A stretch of 64,000 bases of DNA from Helicobacter apodemus (GTDB lineage: Bacteria > Campylobacterota > Campylobacteria > Campylobacterales > Helicobacteraceae). The translations under genes were made by a program, and so were the position numbers. Where the stretch lies: positions 34,106 to 98,105 of the forward strand of contig NZ_JRPC02000004.1 of assembly GCF_000765745.2 (NCBI RefSeq), given 5' to 3'. The notes beneath the pieces were generated by a model that had not been told where the DNA came from, did no database searches, and saw only the letters and a list, made by a program, of their open reading frames with translations. Shown in pieces: positions 9,609 through 30,248 of this stretch; the first letter of the stretch is position 1, and every line of letters begins with the position of its first letter.

Positions 9609-11968
9609 CGTAATTCTGCCTTATGCTCCGTTTTAAGCACCGCTAAAACCCTTTCCATAACTTCGATGATGTCTTTTTCTTCTAAAGTTTTTTCATAAGA
9701 TTGAATCTCAAAGCGGATTGTCAAACTTATTTGATCCTCTAAGCTTTCATCCCTATAAACATCAAGGGGATAAAATTTCAAAATATGCGGAATTTTTAAT
9801 TGCTGTATGGTTTCTTTAAGCTTATAATAAGGAATCTCTTTAGGCATAAGAATACTTAAATCACGTACAACTTTTTGAAACTTTGAATACCGCTCAACCT
9901 TAGGTAACTCGTCTTTTAGAGACTTTAAGTCTAGCTCACATAAATAAGTTTCTTCTAATCCAAAGGACTCTCTTAGTGCTGGATGCAAAGCTGCAAGAAT
10001 ACCAATTTCCTTTTTGCCTCTAAAAATCTTTGCACATTGATTAGGGTGAAAAATTTTTATATTACTTTGAAAGGCTTGCAAGGTAAATTCTCCAATAACA
10101 CAGGAGATTCTATCGGCAAAAGCAAAAAAGTCTGCCTTGATGCCTTTAGTCTTAGGATAATGCTCTTGGCAAACAAGACCACTTTGCAAAAAAGCCATTT
10201 TGATATTTTCTTGCCGTTTTTTATTATAAGTAAAACCAATTTCTGCAAAAGAAATAGCGTTAAATCCATTATTTTTGTTATAAACTGCTGCTTGAATTAA
10301 CCCCATAAGCAAGGTAGAGCGTAAAGTATTAAGGTCTTGCGTAATGGGATTTAACAGCTCTAATTTATCCTCTAAAGTTTCAAAACCATATTTTTCTAAC
10401 ATTTCTTTATTATGAAAAACAAAATGCACCACTTCATTAAAACCAACACCAATAGCTTTTTTACTTAATTTTCTTTGAAAATGATAAAACTCTGATTCTG
10501 CATTAATTTGATTATTCTGCACAAAAGATAAAGGCTGACTTGGCACATTATCAATACCTACAAAACGGATGATTTCTTCTGCAATATCTTGAAACCCGAT
10601 AACATCGTGCCTAAAAAGTGGTGGTGTAGCAATAAGCAAATTTTCATCCGCAGGTAATTCTACTTTAAATTCTAACGCCTTTAGAATATTCACAATAGTA
10701 ATTTTATCTAACACACAACCAATTACTTTAGATAATAATAAAATATCAATGGTAATGGACTCTCTTTTAATAACTTTTAATAGTTCTTGTGTATCAGTAT
10801 AAAAAACTATTCGGTCATCATTTAAAAAACTTCCAAAAACATCAAGTCCAAGTTTTAAATCCGGATTACTCCCTCTTGAAACTCTTTGAAAGATTTTAGT
10901 ATCAACCTTGATATTAGCTTCTAAAACCTTTTGTGCAATGATTTGCGGAGGGATATAACTAGCCTCTAAGACAACAAATTCTTTGTCTTTATTGTGCTTA
11001 AAGCCTTTATAAGAAAAAGATTCTACACCAATGGTAGATAGTTTTCTATCTTTATAATAAATACTTTCAAAGCCCAATTCATCTTTTTTTAACTTTAAAA
11101 GCATTTTATCAATTCCATCTTTATCTTCTAGCCTACAAAAATCCTGCGGATAAGCGTTTAAAATAACCCCACTATAAAATGTCGCAAACCCCAATACATT
11201 ACTCAACCAATCCTCTTCTAAGGCTTCATTATAAGCTAAAAACAAAGCTACACAACAAGGAGTTGGAATAGAGCGTAATTCAATAGCTTTATACATTAAA
11301 GAAGATTCGTATTTTTCATTCGTTGTAATTTGCAAGACCCTACCAATTCCTGGAGAGTTCTCCGAAGTTTTTGGCATTTTTAAAGGTTGCATTTCTAAAT
11401 TTAATCCTACACTTAACTCTCTTGCAATACCGATAATACTCATACAATCTCCGCGATTTGGAGTAATAGAAATTTCAAAGACTTCATCATTAAAAGCATC
11501 ATACTCTAAGAGTTCCTTACCGATAATTAACTCCCCAAGACTATTGTCTAACTCTATAATGCCATCATTTATTTTAGGAAAACCTATCTCAATGCTAGAG
11601 CATAGCATTCCACAACTCTCAACACCCCTTAAAACTGCTCTTTTAATAGTCATTTGAGGTAAAACTGCCTCTTCTAATGCCACAGCTACAAAAATTCCCT
11701 CTCTAGCGTTTTTAGCACCACAAACAATTTGAAGGCTTTGATACTCCCCCTCCTCACCCCCAATAGCTACTTCACAAACATTAAGCTTCTGTGCATCGGG
11801 GTGTTTTTTACAAGCTAGAATCTTACCTACAATCACTTTTTTAGGAGCAACTAATTTCTCAAAACTTTCAACTTCTAATCCAATTTTATCTAAAGTAGCA
11901 CAAATTACCTCACTACTAATATTATCTAAAGGCAAAATGGTTTTAAAAATACTTCTAGTAAATTTCAT
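9605..11968 (-). CDS. pheT: Phenylalanyl-tRNA synthetase beta subunit
   Basis: PheT pairs with PheS in an alpha2beta2 enzyme that charges tRNA-Phe. The 787 residues match the usual beta length. The N-terminal EMAP-like tRNA-binding domain ([21 protein letters not shown]) is followed by the B3/B4 editing region ([12 protein letters not shown]... and [15 protein letters not shown]), the B5 region and the catalytic-like core. A C-terminal ferredoxin-fold anticodon-binding domain contains [18 protein letters not shown]. It overlaps pheS by four bases and aroA by four, so the three are translationally coupled. Confidence 0.96.
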   Translation of the reverse strand: MKFTRSIFKTILPLDNISSEVICATLDKIGLEVESFEKLVAPKKVIVGKILACKKHPDAQKLNVCEVAIGGEEGEYQSLQIVCGAKNAREGIFVAVALEEAVLPQMTIKRAVLRGVESCGMLCSSIEIGFPKINDGIIELDNSLGELIIGKELLEYDAFNDEVFEISITPNRGDCMSIIGIARELSVGLNLEMQPLKMPKTSENSPGIGRVLQITTNEKYESSLMYKAIELRSIPTPCCVALFLAYNEALEEDWLSNVLGFATFYSGVILNAYPQDFCRLEDKDGIDKMLLKLKKDELGFESIYYKDRKLSTIGVESFSYKGFKHNKDKEFVVLEASYIPPQIIAQKVLEANIKVDTKIFQRVSRGSNPDLKLGLDVFGSFLNDDRIVFYTDTQELLKVIKRESITIDILLLSKVIGCVLDKITIVNILKALEFKVELPADENLLIATPPLFRHDVIGFQDIAEEIIRFVGIDNVPSQPLSFVQNNQINAESEFYHFQRKLSKKAIGVGFNEVVHFVFHNKEMLEKYGFETLEDKLELLNPITQDLNTLRSTLLMGLIQAAVYNKNNGFNAISFAEIGFTYNKKRQENIKMAFLQSGLVCQEHYPKTKGIKADFFAFADRISCVIGEFTLQAFQSNIKIFHPNQCAKIFRGKKEIGILAALHPALRESFGLEETYLCELDLKSLKDELPKVERYSKFQKVVRDLSILMPKEIPYYKLKETIQQLKIPHILKFYPLDVYRDESLEDQISLTIRFEIQSYEKTLEEKDIIEVMERVLAVLKTEHKAELR

Positions 11969-12960
11969 TTAAATTGCTCCAATATTCTTAAATCACTTTC
12001 AAAAAATGACCGCAAATCTGGCACATTAAATGCAAGCATAGCAAATCTCTCAACCCCTAAACCAAAGGCATATCCGCTTACATTTTCATAACCCACTGCT
12101 TTAAACACATTATCATCAACACTTCCACATCCCAAAACTTCTAACCAACCTGTATGCGAACAGACTCTACAACCCTTACCCCTACAAAATATACAACTCA
12201 TATCCACTTCCGCACTTGGTTCTGTGAAAGGAAAAAAACTTGAGCGGAATCTCACTTTAACCTCGCCAAAAATATATTTCAAAAAATCCTCTAGGATAAA
12301 TTTAAGGTTTGCAAAACTCACAAAATCCTTACCCTCTTCCACTACCAACCCCTCAACTTGATGAAACATCGGAGTATGTGTCAAATCATAATCACAACGA
12401 AAAACATTCCCCGGACAAATCATACGAATAGGAGGCTTTTGAGATTCCATTGTGTGGATTTGCACAGGAGAAGTATGCGTTCGCAAAAGCTTATTATCTT
12501 TAAAATAAAAGGTATCTTGCATATCACGTGCAGGATGATAAGAAGGAATATTTAAGGCTTCAAAATTATGAAAATCATCTTCAACTAAGGGACCCATCTT
12601 AACCGCAAAATTCATGCTCTCAAAATAGCCTACAATTTTATCCAACATTAACATAATAGGATGACTTGCTCCCCTTAAATTAGAAGTATTAAACAAAGAA
12701 ACATCAATTTTTTCTTGTTTTATCTTTTCTTCTAACTCTTGCATTGATAGCCATTCTTTTTTATTCGCTAAAGCCCTCTCAAAATCCATTTTTAAGGTAT
12801 TTAATTCTTTGGCTAATGTTTTTTTAACTGAAGCCTCACAATTTTTAAGTTCTGCAAATTTAGCAGTTAAACTTCCTTTTTTTCCTAATACTAAAATACG
12901 TATTTCTTCTAACTCTGCAGTATTTTTTGCTTTTTCTATTTTTAAAAATATTTCCTCCAC
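11965..12960 (-). CDS. pheS: Phenylalanyl-tRNA synthetase alpha subunit
   Basis: This is the catalytic class II subunit of Phe-tRNA synthetase, 331 residues. After an N-terminal coiled coil (about 1-95) come class II motif 2 ([22 protein letters not shown]), the [17 protein letters not shown] substrate strand, and motif 3 ([14 protein letters not shown]). Two CxxC pairs ([17 protein letters not shown]) lie before the last motif, as in many epsilonproteobacterial PheS. A promoter presumably lies in 12,961-13,098, which it shares divergently with the HIT gene. Confidence 0.96.
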   Translation of the reverse strand: MEEIFLKIEKAKNTAELEEIRILVLGKKGSLTAKFAELKNCEASVKKTLAKELNTLKMDFERALANKKEWLSMQELEEKIKQEKIDVSLFNTSNLRGASHPIMLMLDKIVGYFESMNFAVKMGPLVEDDFHNFEALNIPSYHPARDMQDTFYFKDNKLLRTHTSPVQIHTMESQKPPIRMICPGNVFRCDYDLTHTPMFHQVEGLVVEEGKDFVSFANLKFILEDFLKYIFGEVKVRFRSSFFPFTEPSAEVDMSCIFCRGKGCRVCSHTGWLEVLGCGSVDDNVFKAVGYENVSGYAFGLGVERFAMLAFNVPDLRSFFESDLRILEQFK

Positions 12961-13098
12961 AACTCTTTCCTAATTTAAAAATTTAAAATTATTGTATTTA
13001 AAAAAATATTTACTTCGCTTAATAATTGGTAGTATTATATTAATACTTTAATAAAATAAGGTAAAATTTAGTAAATATTTTGGTTTTAAAGGATTACT

Positions 13099-13479
13099 AT
13101 GACTGTTTTTGAAAAAATCATAAAAGGGGATCTGCCTTGTAATAAAGTTTTAGAAAATGATAAATTTTTAGCATTTCACGATATATCCCCAAAAGCCCCT
13201 ATACATGTATTAGCTATTCCTAAAAAATTCGCTAAGGATTTTCAAGAAATCCCCCCTCAAGATATGGCAGAATACACTGCTTTTATTCAAGAGGTTACAA
13301 AAATCTTAGGTTTAGATAAAAATGGCTACCGAATTATTAGTAATGTAGGTATTGATGGCGGACAGGAGATTCCTTACTTACATTTTCATATCTTAGGTGG
13401 AACGAAACTGCGTTGGGATAATCTTGCACAAAATATCTCTGAACAAGAACGTTTAGAAGAGAGAAAAAAAAGCCTTTAG
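13099..13479 (+). CDS. HIT-family nucleotide-binding protein (HINT-like)
   Basis: A 126-residue histidine-triad protein, likely a nucleoside phosphoramidase or AMP-lysine hydrolase as in HINT1. It starts TVFEKIIKGDLPCNKVLE and contains the conserved AFHDISPKAPIHVLAIPK segment and ISNVGIDGGQEIPYLHFHILGG. The triad normally reads H-x-H-x-H; here the first His is Tyr (Y-L-H-F-H). The nucleophilic middle His and the last His are kept. A HIT gene follows pheS in H. pylori too (HP0404, from memory). It is divergent from pheS and ends five bases before rmuC, which converges on it. Confidence 0.9.
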   Translation: MTVFEKIIKGDLPCNKVLENDKFLAFHDISPKAPIHVLAIPKKFAKDFQEIPPQDMAEYTAFIQEVTKILGLDKNGYRIISNVGIDGGQEIPYLHFHILGGTKLRWDNLAQNISEQERLEERKKSL

Positions 13480-13485
13480 AGGCTT
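13464..13485 (-). terminator. Rho-independent terminator of rmuC
   Basis: On the minus strand AAGCCT-CTAA-AGGCTT forms a 6-bp hairpin with a 4-nt loop, immediately followed by an uninterrupted run of T. It overlaps the rmuC stop codon, so it would end rmuC transcription. On the plus strand the hairpin lacks a good U-tract, so it is only a weak terminator for the HIT gene. Confidence 0.6.
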
Positions 13486-14839
13486 AAACTTCTAAATACT
13501 CTTTTTTATAAACACTTGTAATAGATTTTTGCGTTTTTGCACCAAGTGCTTTAAGGGCATCAAATCTATTTGCTAAGTTTCCATTCCCACTTAAGAGCTT
13601 TTTATCCATTTCATCAATAGTATTATGTAGGGTTGTCGCATTTCTCTTTATTTTTTCAAAATCCTCTAAAACACCCACAAATTTATCATAAAACCTCCCA
13701 ATATCTAAAAAAGCTTTCATAATATTTTCATCACTTTGAATCTTTATCCAAGTAATCTCTATAGTTTTTAATGCCATAAAAAGAGTATTTGGTGTGGTTA
13801 AATAAACTTTTCTTTGGTAAGCATATTGATAAAGGGCATTATCAAATTCTAAAGCTAAATCTAAAATATTTTGATAGGGGATAAACAATAAAACAAAGTC
13901 ATAAGCATTAGCAACATTGGCATAAGGTTTTTTTGCTAATTCATCAATTCTATTTTTAATGTTTTTAGCAATCTCACTACTTAAAATATCCACTTTATCG
14001 GTCTGTAAAATATCTGGTAAGCTAAATTTAGAATCAATAACAATACTTCGTTCTTTGCTTAAATAAATTACTGCATCAGGGACAAATTTTTTTCCCTCAT
14101 CATTAAAAGACTCTTGGATTTGATACTGCTCCCCCTCTCTTAAACCACTTTGTTCTAAAACATTACGCAATTGCAACTCTCCAAAATTTCCCCTTATTTT
14201 CTTATCGCCCTTTAAAATAATAGCGAGATTATCCGCTTTTTCCCCAATATTTTGTGAATATCTAAACATATTTTCAATATTTGTCTTTAAAGTCGCCTCA
14301 TTGTGAATAAGATTTTTGGAATATTCTTCAACTTTATGTTTAATAGGATTAAAAATTTCTTCTAAAATCTTTTTAGAATCGGTATTAAGTGTTAATTGAT
14401 TTTGTGCTAGGATATTTTTACTTTGCTCTTTGAAGTAATTTTGTAATTGTTCTTGCATATCTTGTTGTATTTTTTTATGCTCAACTTGTTGCATCTTTAA
14501 AGAATCTTTATAATTTATCTCTAATTGATGAAAGGCTGTTTCAAACGCAGCCTGTGAGGCTTGATATTTTTGATTATATTCCTCTTTTACGCACAAAATA
14601 TCCTTTTGCATTTTCAGCAATTGTTCATCTTTACCCTCTAATTTGGTCTCTAAAGCAATATTGAGCTGTATCTGCTCATTAAGTTTAACGTGCATATTCT
14701 CTAAATCTTGCATATTCCTATAAAGAGTTTCTTTTTCTTGTTGTAATAAAATATTTTGCATCTTTACCTTTATAAAAAATATTCCCAAAATAACTACCAC
14801 TACTACTGCTAAAAGCAATAAAATAATAATAAAATCCAA
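13484..14839 (-). CDS. rmuC: DNA recombination protein RmuC
   Basis: The protein has 451 residues. An N-terminal membrane anchor (residues 2-23, IIILLLLAVVVVVILGIFF) is followed by a long coiled coil (about 30-160) and the RmuC core. The core shows the family's GNFGELQLRNVLEQSGLREG and the PD-(D/E)xK-like PDAVIYLSKERSIVIDSKF, followed by NVANAYDFVLLFIP. RmuC proteins limit inversion and rearrangement at short repeats and are thought to act as nucleases on DNA intermediates. That is notable in a genome carrying many homopolymeric tracts, though no link is shown. It is divergent from cfa. Confidence 0.9.
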   Translation of the reverse strand: MDFIIILLLLAVVVVVILGIFFIKVKMQNILLQQEKETLYRNMQDLENMHVKLNEQIQLNIALETKLEGKDEQLLKMQKDILCVKEEYNQKYQASQAAFETAFHQLEINYKDSLKMQQVEHKKIQQDMQEQLQNYFKEQSKNILAQNQLTLNTDSKKILEEIFNPIKHKVEEYSKNLIHNEATLKTNIENMFRYSQNIGEKADNLAIILKGDKKIRGNFGELQLRNVLEQSGLREGEQYQIQESFNDEGKKFVPDAVIYLSKERSIVIDSKFSLPDILQTDKVDILSSEIAKNIKNRIDELAKKPYANVANAYDFVLLFIPYQNILDLALEFDNALYQYAYQRKVYLTTPNTLFMALKTIEITWIKIQSDENIMKAFLDIGRFYDKFVGVLEDFEKIKRNATTLHNTIDEMDKKLLSGNGNLANRFDALKALGAKTQKSITSVYKKEYLEV

Positions 14840-14916
14840 ATAATCTTCCTTAAATTTATAGAACTTATATTCTATCCTAATTTTTAAAGTTTAAAACTCT
14901 CTTTGTATCTTCAAAG

Positions 14917-14929
14917 AATGACAATCATT
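14917..14929. promoter_or_regulatory. Candidate Fur-type palindrome between rmuC and cfa
   Basis: AATGACAATCATT is a perfect 5-3-5 inverted repeat. It differs by one base from the core of the classical Fur box (AATGATAATCATT). It lies 54 bases upstream of the probable cfa -10 (TATAAT at 14,983-14,988) and 78 bases upstream of the rmuC start, so it could serve either gene. No binding evidence is available. Confidence 0.35.
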
Positions 14930-15058
14930 GACATTTTTAGATTATCACTTCTACTTTAAAAATTTGTAAATTCCTTTTATATTATAATTATTAATTATAT
15001 GCTAAATTTTCGATAGAAATTTATATTAACAAAAAAAATTTATTAACTGGGGATTTAA

Positions 15059-16228
15059 ATGTTACAAAAATTTTTTATTAAAAGCTTTATGAAACAATGG
15101 AATTTTGGCAATTATACCATCAAATTTTGGGATGGAGAAACTGTAAAAATAGGGAATGATAAACCAAAGTTTTCTTTAATTCTTCACCAACCTATTCCTT
15201 TTAAACTTCTCTCAAAAGACTTAAGTTTAACTTTTGCAGAAGCTTATATGGAGGGATTAATAGATATTCAAGGAGATTATGATGAAATTGCTAGAATTAT
15301 TTATCTTCACTCCAATAGAAAATATCTAAAAAAATATCAAAATCCTAATATTTCAAGCAAAATTGATCAAAATAAAGAGAGTAAAAATATCAAAAGCCAT
15401 TATGATTTAGGTAATGATTTCTATAAAATTTGGCTTGATGAGACCAAAAGCTACTCGTGTGCGTATTTTAAAAATCCGACAGATACGCTTTATCAAGCAC
15501 AAATTAATAAAATAGAACACACTTTAAAAAAGCTTAACTTAAAACCCGGAGAAAAATTACTAGATATTGGTTGTGGTTGGGGTTGGCTCTCTATTATAGC
15601 TGCACAAAAATATGGAGTGCAAGTTACAGGCATTACTATTTCAGAAGAACAATATAAAGAAGCTAAGGAGAGAGTAAAATCTCACAAACTTGAAAATCTT
15701 GTGGAAATTCGCCTACAAAACTATCAAGACCTACAAGAAAAAGAATATTTTGATAAAATTGTTTCAGTGGGGATGTTTGAACATGTTGGGGCAAAGAATT
15801 TATCCCTTTATTGCTCTAAGAGCAAAGAAGTTTTGAAACCTGGTGGAATTTTTCTACTACATTCTATTATGGTTATGTTTGAAGGAGAAACTAATGCCTG
15901 GATAGATAAATATATTTTTCCAGGAGGTTACTTACCCTCCTTAAGGGAAGTTATTAGCATACTTAGTGAATTTGACTACCATCTCTTATTAGCAGAAAGC
16001 CTAAGATTTCATTATGCCAAGACTTTAGATATATGGGATAAAAACTTTACGCAAAATCTTGATAAAGTCCGATTGCTTTATGATGAAAAATTTATTAGAA
16101 TGTGGAGTTTATATCTTAAAAGTTGTGCTTCAGCCTTTAGAGTAGGAAGCATTGATTTATTCCAATTACTTATTAGTAAAGGTGCAAATAACGAACTTCC
16201 ACTAACCAAAGAATATATCTATCAATGA
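15059..16228 (+). CDS. cfa: Cyclopropane-fatty-acyl-phospholipid synthase
   Basis: Cfa transfers a methylene from SAM to unsaturated acyl chains of membrane phospholipids, which helps survival in acid and stationary phase. The 389-residue protein has the SAM-binding loop LLDIGCGWGWLSI at 167-178, preceded by the conserved SHYDLGNDFYKIWLDE...SYSCAYF. Later come VGMFEHVG, the HSIMV segment and FPGGYLPSL. A TATAAT at 14,983-14,988 is a likely -10. The gene ends ten bases before fusA, which converges on it. Confidence 0.93.
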   Translation: MLQKFFIKSFMKQWNFGNYTIKFWDGETVKIGNDKPKFSLILHQPIPFKLLSKDLSLTFAEAYMEGLIDIQGDYDEIARIIYLHSNRKYLKKYQNPNISSKIDQNKESKNIKSHYDLGNDFYKIWLDETKSYSCAYFKNPTDTLYQAQINKIEHTLKKLNLKPGEKLLDIGCGWGWLSIIAAQKYGVQVTGITISEEQYKEAKERVKSHKLENLVEIRLQNYQDLQEKEYFDKIVSVGMFEHVGAKNLSLYCSKSKEVLKPGGIFLLHSIMVMFEGETNAWIDKYIFPGGYLPSLREVISILSEFDYHLLLAESLRFHYAKTLDIWDKNFTQNLDKVRLLYDEKFIRMWSLYLKSCASAFRVGSIDLFQLLISKGANNELPLTKEYIYQ

Positions 16229-16238
16229 TATTTGAATC

Positions 16239-18320
16239 CTATCGGCTTCTTTTCTCCATAATTTCTTTAGAAATATTACTAGGCACCTCGCCATAGTGAT
16301 CAAATTCCATTGTATAAGTCCCTCTACCTTGTGTAGCCGAACGCAAATCTGTAGAATACCCAAACATTTCAGCCAATGGCACGAAAGCATTAACAATCTT
16401 TAATCCCATCCTATCATCCATAGAATTAATCTGCCCTCTTCGTCGGTTAAGATCGCCAATAACATCTCCCATATATTCCTCTGGCACTTCTACTTCTACT
16501 TTCATCATAGGTTCTAATAAAACCGCATTAGCTTTACGACAAGCATCTTTAAAAGCCATAGAACCTGCTATTTTAAATGCCATTTCTGAAGAATCCACAT
16601 CGTGATAACTTCCATCATACAAAGTAACCTTAAAATCAACAACAGGATAACCCGCTAAAACCCCATTTTGCATAGCCTCTTGTATCCCTTTATCAACTGC
16701 TGGGATATATTCTTTAGGAATAACCCCTCCAGAAATATTATTAATAAATGCATATCCTGCACCTGGTTCTTGTGGTTCTAGCCTAATAAATACATGCCCA
16801 TATTGTCCTCGCCCTCCGGATTGTTTAGCGTATTTGCATTCTTGCTCAACACTTTGGCGGATAGTTTCACGGAATGCCACTTGGGGTTGCCCAACTTCAG
16901 CTTCAACTTTAAATTCACGTTTTAATCTATCAACAATAATTTCTAAATGTAGTTCCCCCATACCTGAAATAATAGTCTGTCCAGATTCTTCATCCGTATG
17001 CACTCTAAAACTAGGATCTTCTTCGGCAAGCTTTGCTAAAGCTAAAGCCATTTTTTCTTGATCGGCTTTTGTTTTTGGTTCAACCGCAATAGAAATAACA
17101 GGCTCTGGAAACTCCATTCTTTCTAAAATTACAGATTCTTTCTCTGAACAAAGCGTATCTCCCGTCAATGTTTCTTTTAATCCCACAAAAGCACAAATCT
17201 CTCCCGCATAGACTTCTTTAATATCTTCTCGCTTATTAGAATGCATTTTAAGCAGTCTTCCAACGCGTTCTTTTTTGCCTTTTGTAGAGTTTATAACATA
17301 ACTTCCAGATTCTAAACTTCCACGATATACACGCACAAAAGTAAGTTGTCCCACAAAAGGATCTGTCATAATCTTAAAAGCAAGCCCAGCAAATTCACCA
17401 TCATCTATTGATTTTACACTAATTTCTTTGGTTTCATCTTTGGCATCTACACCACGAATATCTGCTACTTCAGTTGGGGCAGGTAAGTAGTCAATAACAG
17501 CATCAAGGAGCGTTTGAACGCCTTTATTTTTAAAGCTTGAACCACAAAGCATAGGGATAATATCCATACTTAAACAACCCTTTTTAATCCCCGCCTTAAT
17601 CTCATCTACACTTAATTCTTCCCCGCTAAGGTATTTTTCCATAGTGGCTTCATCTTGTTCAGCTACAGATTCAAGCATTTTTTCACGATATTCATTAGCT
17701 TTTTCTACTAAATCTTCTGGAATATCTTCAATATCATATTTAGCACCCATTGATTCATCATTCCATACAATAGCCTTCATAGTGATTAAATCAATAACCC
17801 CCTTAAAGCTATCCTCTGCACCAATAGGGATAACAATAGGGACAGGTTTTGCTTTCAATCGGGTAGAAATTTGGGATTCAACATTATAGAAATTCGCTCC
17901 AATTCTATCCATTTTATTAACAAAAACAATTCTTGGGACACCATATTTATTCGCCTGTCTCCAAACCGTCTCACTTTGAGGCTGCACACCACCAACAGAA
18001 CAAAAGACTGCTACTGCTCCATCTAAAACACGCATAGATCTTTCAACTTCAATAGTAAAATCCACATGCCCAGGAGTATCAATAAGATTAATTTGGTAAT
18101 CTTTCCAAAAACAAGTTGTAGCCGCGGAAGTAATAGTAATTCCTCTTTCTTTTTCTTGTTCCATCCAATCCATTGTTGCTGCACCATCATGGACTTCACC
18201 AATCTTGTGGCTTACACCTGTATAAAACAAAATCCTCTCGGAAGTAGTTGTTTTACCCGCATCAATATGCGCAGCAATTCCAATATTTCTAATTTTATTT
18301 AATGGAGTCTTTCTTGCCAT
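16239..18320 (-). CDS. fusA: Translation elongation factor G
   Basis: EF-G is the GTPase that drives ribosomal translocation and recycling. The 693 residues match the family. The G1 loop AHIDAGKTT lies at 17-25, followed by RGITITSA (switch I/G2), DTPGHVDF (G3) and [10 protein letters not shown] (G4). Domains II-V include the [18 protein letters not shown] segment and the [14 protein letters not shown]-terminus. It is last in the rpoBC-rpsL-rpsG-fusA string on the minus strand, and tuf lies far upstream in the same string. No transcription terminator is obvious in the 10-base gap to cfa. Confidence 0.97.
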   Translation of the reverse strand: MARKTPLNKIRNIGIAAHIDAGKTTTSERILFYTGVSHKIGEVHDGAATMDWMEQEKERGITITSAATTCFWKDYQINLIDTPGHVDFTIEVERSMRVLDGAVAVFCSVGGVQPQSETVWRQANKYGVPRIVFVNKMDRIGANFYNVESQISTRLKAKPVPIVIPIGAEDSFKGVIDLITMKAIVWNDESMGAKYDIEDIPEDLVEKANEYREKMLESVAEQDEATMEKYLSGEELSVDEIKAGIKKGCLSMDIIPMLCGSSFKNKGVQTLLDAVIDYLPAPTEVADIRGVDAKDETKEISVKSIDDGEFAGLAFKIMTDPFVGQLTFVRVYRGSLESGSYVINSTKGKKERVGRLLKMHSNKREDIKEVYAGEICAFVGLKETLTGDTLCSEKESVILERMEFPEPVISIAVEPKTKADQEKMALALAKLAEEDPSFRVHTDEESGQTIISGMGELHLEIIVDRLKREFKVEAEVGQPQVAFRETIRQSVEQECKYAKQSGGRGQYGHVFIRLEPQEPGAGYAFINNISGGVIPKEYIPAVDKGIQEAMQNGVLAGYPVVDFKVTLYDGSYHDVDSSEMAFKIAGSMAFKDACRKANAVLLEPMMKVEVEVPEEYMGDVIGDLNRRRGQINSMDDRMGLKIVNAFVPLAEMFGYSTDLRSATQGRGTYTMEFDHYGEVPSNISKEIMEKRSR

Positions 18321-18414
18321 TTTCTAATCCTTTGGGATAATAAAGTTTGAGATTCTTTAAGTATTCGTAGAGATATCTTAAGAGGCTATAAACCTCTTTA
18401 TCATAATTATCAAA

Positions 18415-18885
<471 letters not shown>

Positions 18886-18898
18886 TTATTACCTCTCT

Positions 18899-19285
18899 TT
18901 AATTTTTAGAATCACTTTTAGCTTTTTTAGCTCCGTATTTACTACGTGAAACACTTCGTTTTGCAACACCTGCTGTATCCAATGCTCCGCGGATAATATG
19001 ATACTTAACACCTGGTAAGTCTTTAACCCTGCCTCCACGAATAAGAACGATAGAGTGCTCTTGTAGATTATGCCCTTCACCTGGTATATAACTAATCACT
19101 TCAAATCCACTTGTTAATCGCACTTTTGCTACTTTTCTTAAGGCAGAGTTAGGTTTTTTAGGTGTTGTTGTATAAACACGCGTACAAACTCCCCTTCTTT
19201 GAGGGCAAACCACCAAAGCCGGAGATTTTGACTTCTTAATAACTTTTTTACGCTCTTTTCTAATCAATTGATTAATAGTTGGCAC
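18899..19285 (-). CDS. rpsL: 30S ribosomal protein S12
   Basis: S12 lies at the decoding centre and controls accuracy. The 128 residues start [13 protein letters not shown]. Both lysines where streptomycin-resistance changes usually occur are present ([11 protein letters not shown] and the second in [12 protein letters not shown]), so the sequence is of the sensitive type. A KAKS-rich basic tail ends the protein. It follows rpoBC by about 93 bases and precedes rpsG. Confidence 0.97.
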   Translation of the reverse strand: MPTINQLIRKERKKVIKKSKSPALVVCPQRRGVCTRVYTTTPKKPNSALRKVAKVRLTSGFEVISYIPGEGHNLQEHSIVLIRGGRVKDLPGVKYHIIRGALDTAGVAKRSVSRSKYGAKKAKSDSKN

Positions 19286-19378
19286 TTGTCTTCCTTCCTA
19301 TGAAATTTTAATAGAGAAAATGAAAGGGATTATAGGCAAATCACACTTTATTTCTACTTAAATTAAGGCTTAAATAAC

Positions 19379-28476
<9,098 letters not shown>

Positions 28477-28497
28477 AGCATTCTCCTAAAATTTAAA

Positions 28498-28986
28498 TTA
28501 TTCTGCTTCTTTTTGTTTGCGTAAATTATCCAATCCCGTAACGAAATAACGAGCAGGAGCAGTCCAAATGGACAACAACATACCAATAAGTTCTTCTTTT
28601 GAAGGTAATTTAGAAACTGCTTCAATATGTTTTAAATCAACAATAACTCCTTCAAAATAACCTGATTTAATCACAAGTTTTCCATTAATAGAGCTAGAAA
28701 ACTTACAAATTATTTTTGCAAGAGAAATTTGATCTTCACTCCAAACAAAAATATTATTGTCTTTGAGATCTAAACCTTCAATTCCAGAATTTTTTAAAGC
28801 AATAGTCGCTAAAGTATTTTTAATAACTTGCACCTTTGCATTAGATTCTCTTGCACTTTGCCTTAAAGCTTCAAGCTCTTTTACACTTAAGCCTTTATAA
28901 TCGCAAATAGCAATGGCATTAGAACCCTTAAAATCTGCACTTAATCTCTCAATAAGAGTGGTTTTTTCTACTTTTGTCACTTTCAA
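28498..28986 (-). CDS. rplJ: 50S ribosomal protein L10
   Basis: L10 anchors the L7/L12 stalk to the ribosome. The 162 residues start [20 protein letters not shown] and contain [14 protein letters not shown], the family hallmark, with a C-terminal helix that binds L12 dimers. A strong AAGGAGG precedes the start. The 86-base leader before it (28,987-29,072) could hold an L10-binding autoregulatory structure as in other bacteria, but I could not establish the fold. Confidence 0.97.
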   Translation of the reverse strand: MKVTKVEKTTLIERLSADFKGSNAIAICDYKGLSVKELEALRQSARESNAKVQVIKNTLATIALKNSGIEGLDLKDNNIFVWSEDQISLAKIICKFSSSINGKLVIKSGYFEGVIVDLKHIEAVSKLPSKEELIGMLLSIWTAPARYFVTGLDNLRKQKEAE

Positions 28987-29072
28987 CCTCCTTTCAGACG
29001 AAAGACTTATATAGGGTAGATTTTAAGCAAAAGCCCCTATAGTCATTAGCCTAAGATAAAAACAAGAATAAA

Positions 29073-29777
29073 TTATTTCATATCCATTAACTCTTGAGAA
29101 TCCAAAGTAAGTGATGGACTCATTGTCAATGATAAAGTTGCATTTTTTATATATTTGCCTTTGGCAGTAGCAGGTTTTTGCTTATTAATGCTTTTAACTA
29201 AAGCAATAATATTTTCCTCTATTTTTTTAGAATCAAAACTTGCTTTCCCAACAGGTGCATGGATAATACCTTTTTTATCAACACGATAATTAACCTGACC
29301 ACTTTTTGCATTACTCACTGCCTTGCTAATATCCATAGTAACAGTTCCAGTTTTGGGGTTTGGCATTAGACCTTTTGGTCCTAAAATCCTACCTACTTTT
29401 CCAACCAAAGCCATCATATCAGGAGTTGCAATAACCATATCAAAGTTTAAATCTCCACCTTTAATCTGTTCTGCTAAATCCTCATCTCCTACGACATCTG
29501 CACCCGCACTTTTTGCTTCATCTGCTTTTGCACCTTTTGCAAATACCGCAACACGAACTCTTTTACCTGTCCCATTGGGCAAAACAACAGCACCACGAAT
29601 CATTTGATCAGCGTGTCTAGGATCTACACCCAAACTTAATGCAATTTCAATGGTTTCATCAAATTTAGCAGAAGCTAAATCTTTCACTTTTGCAGAAGCG
29701 GTTGTAATATCGTATATCTTTTTACAATCTACTTTATTAAGTAAATTTTGCATTCTTTTTGTTAATTTTTTCGCCAT
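29073..29777 (-). CDS. rplA: 50S ribosomal protein L1
   Basis: L1 forms the mobile L1 stalk at the E site and in many bacteria represses its own operon. The 234-residue protein has the typical [10 protein letters not shown] start and [21 protein letters not shown]. The signature [19 protein letters not shown] is present, and it ends near [10 protein letters not shown]. It is 23 bases downstream of rplK. Confidence 0.97.
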   Translation of the reverse strand: MAKKLTKRMQNLLNKVDCKKIYDITTASAKVKDLASAKFDETIEIALSLGVDPRHADQMIRGAVVLPNGTGKRVRVAVFAKGAKADEAKSAGADVVGDEDLAEQIKGGDLNFDMVIATPDMMALVGKVGRILGPKGLMPNPKTGTVTMDISKAVSNAKSGQVNYRVDKKGIIHAPVGKASFDSKKIEENIIALVKSINKQKPATAKGKYIKNATLSLTMSPSLTLDSQELMDMK

Positions 29778-29800
29778 TTTTTATACTCCAACGCGTCTTT

Positions 29801-30226
29801 TTAATCTACAACTTCAATACCCATACTTCTAGCACTTCCTTCAACGATCTTAATAGCCGCCTCTTGGGAAGTAGCATTTAAATCATCCATTTTTGTCTTA
29901 GCAATCTCTAGAATTTGAGTCTTTGTTAATTTACCCACCTTATTTTTCAAAGGATTATCAGAACCCTTTTGAATACCTGCCACTTTTTTAATCAAATCCG
30001 TAACGGGAGGTTTTTTAGTAATAAATGTAAAACTTTTATCTTGATAGACCGTAATAATAACAGGAATATTAAAATCTCCCATATCCTTTGTTTTCTCATT
30101 AAAAGCTTTACAAAATTCCATAATATTAACACCACGTTGTCCCAATGCTGGACCAACAGGAGGTGATGGATTAGCTTTTCCAGCAGGAATTTGAAGCTTA
30201 AGCTCACCAATAATTTTTTTTGCCAT
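29801..30226 (-). CDS. rplK: 50S ribosomal protein L11
   Basis: L11 sits at the GTPase-associated centre and is needed for the stringent response. The 141 residues start [20 protein letters not shown] with the conserved [22 protein letters not shown]. The C-terminal RNA-binding domain ends with [10 protein letters not shown]. It lies 22 bases after nusG in the standard order nusG-rplK-rplA. Confidence 0.97.
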   Translation of the reverse strand: MAKKIIGELKLQIPAGKANPSPPVGPALGQRGVNIMEFCKAFNEKTKDMGDFNIPVIITVYQDKSFTFITKKPPVTDLIKKVAGIQKGSDNPLKNKVGKLTKTQILEIAKTKMDDLNATSQEAAIKIVEGSARSMGIEVVD

Positions 30227-30248
30227 AACTTATCCTTGTCTTTAGTGA

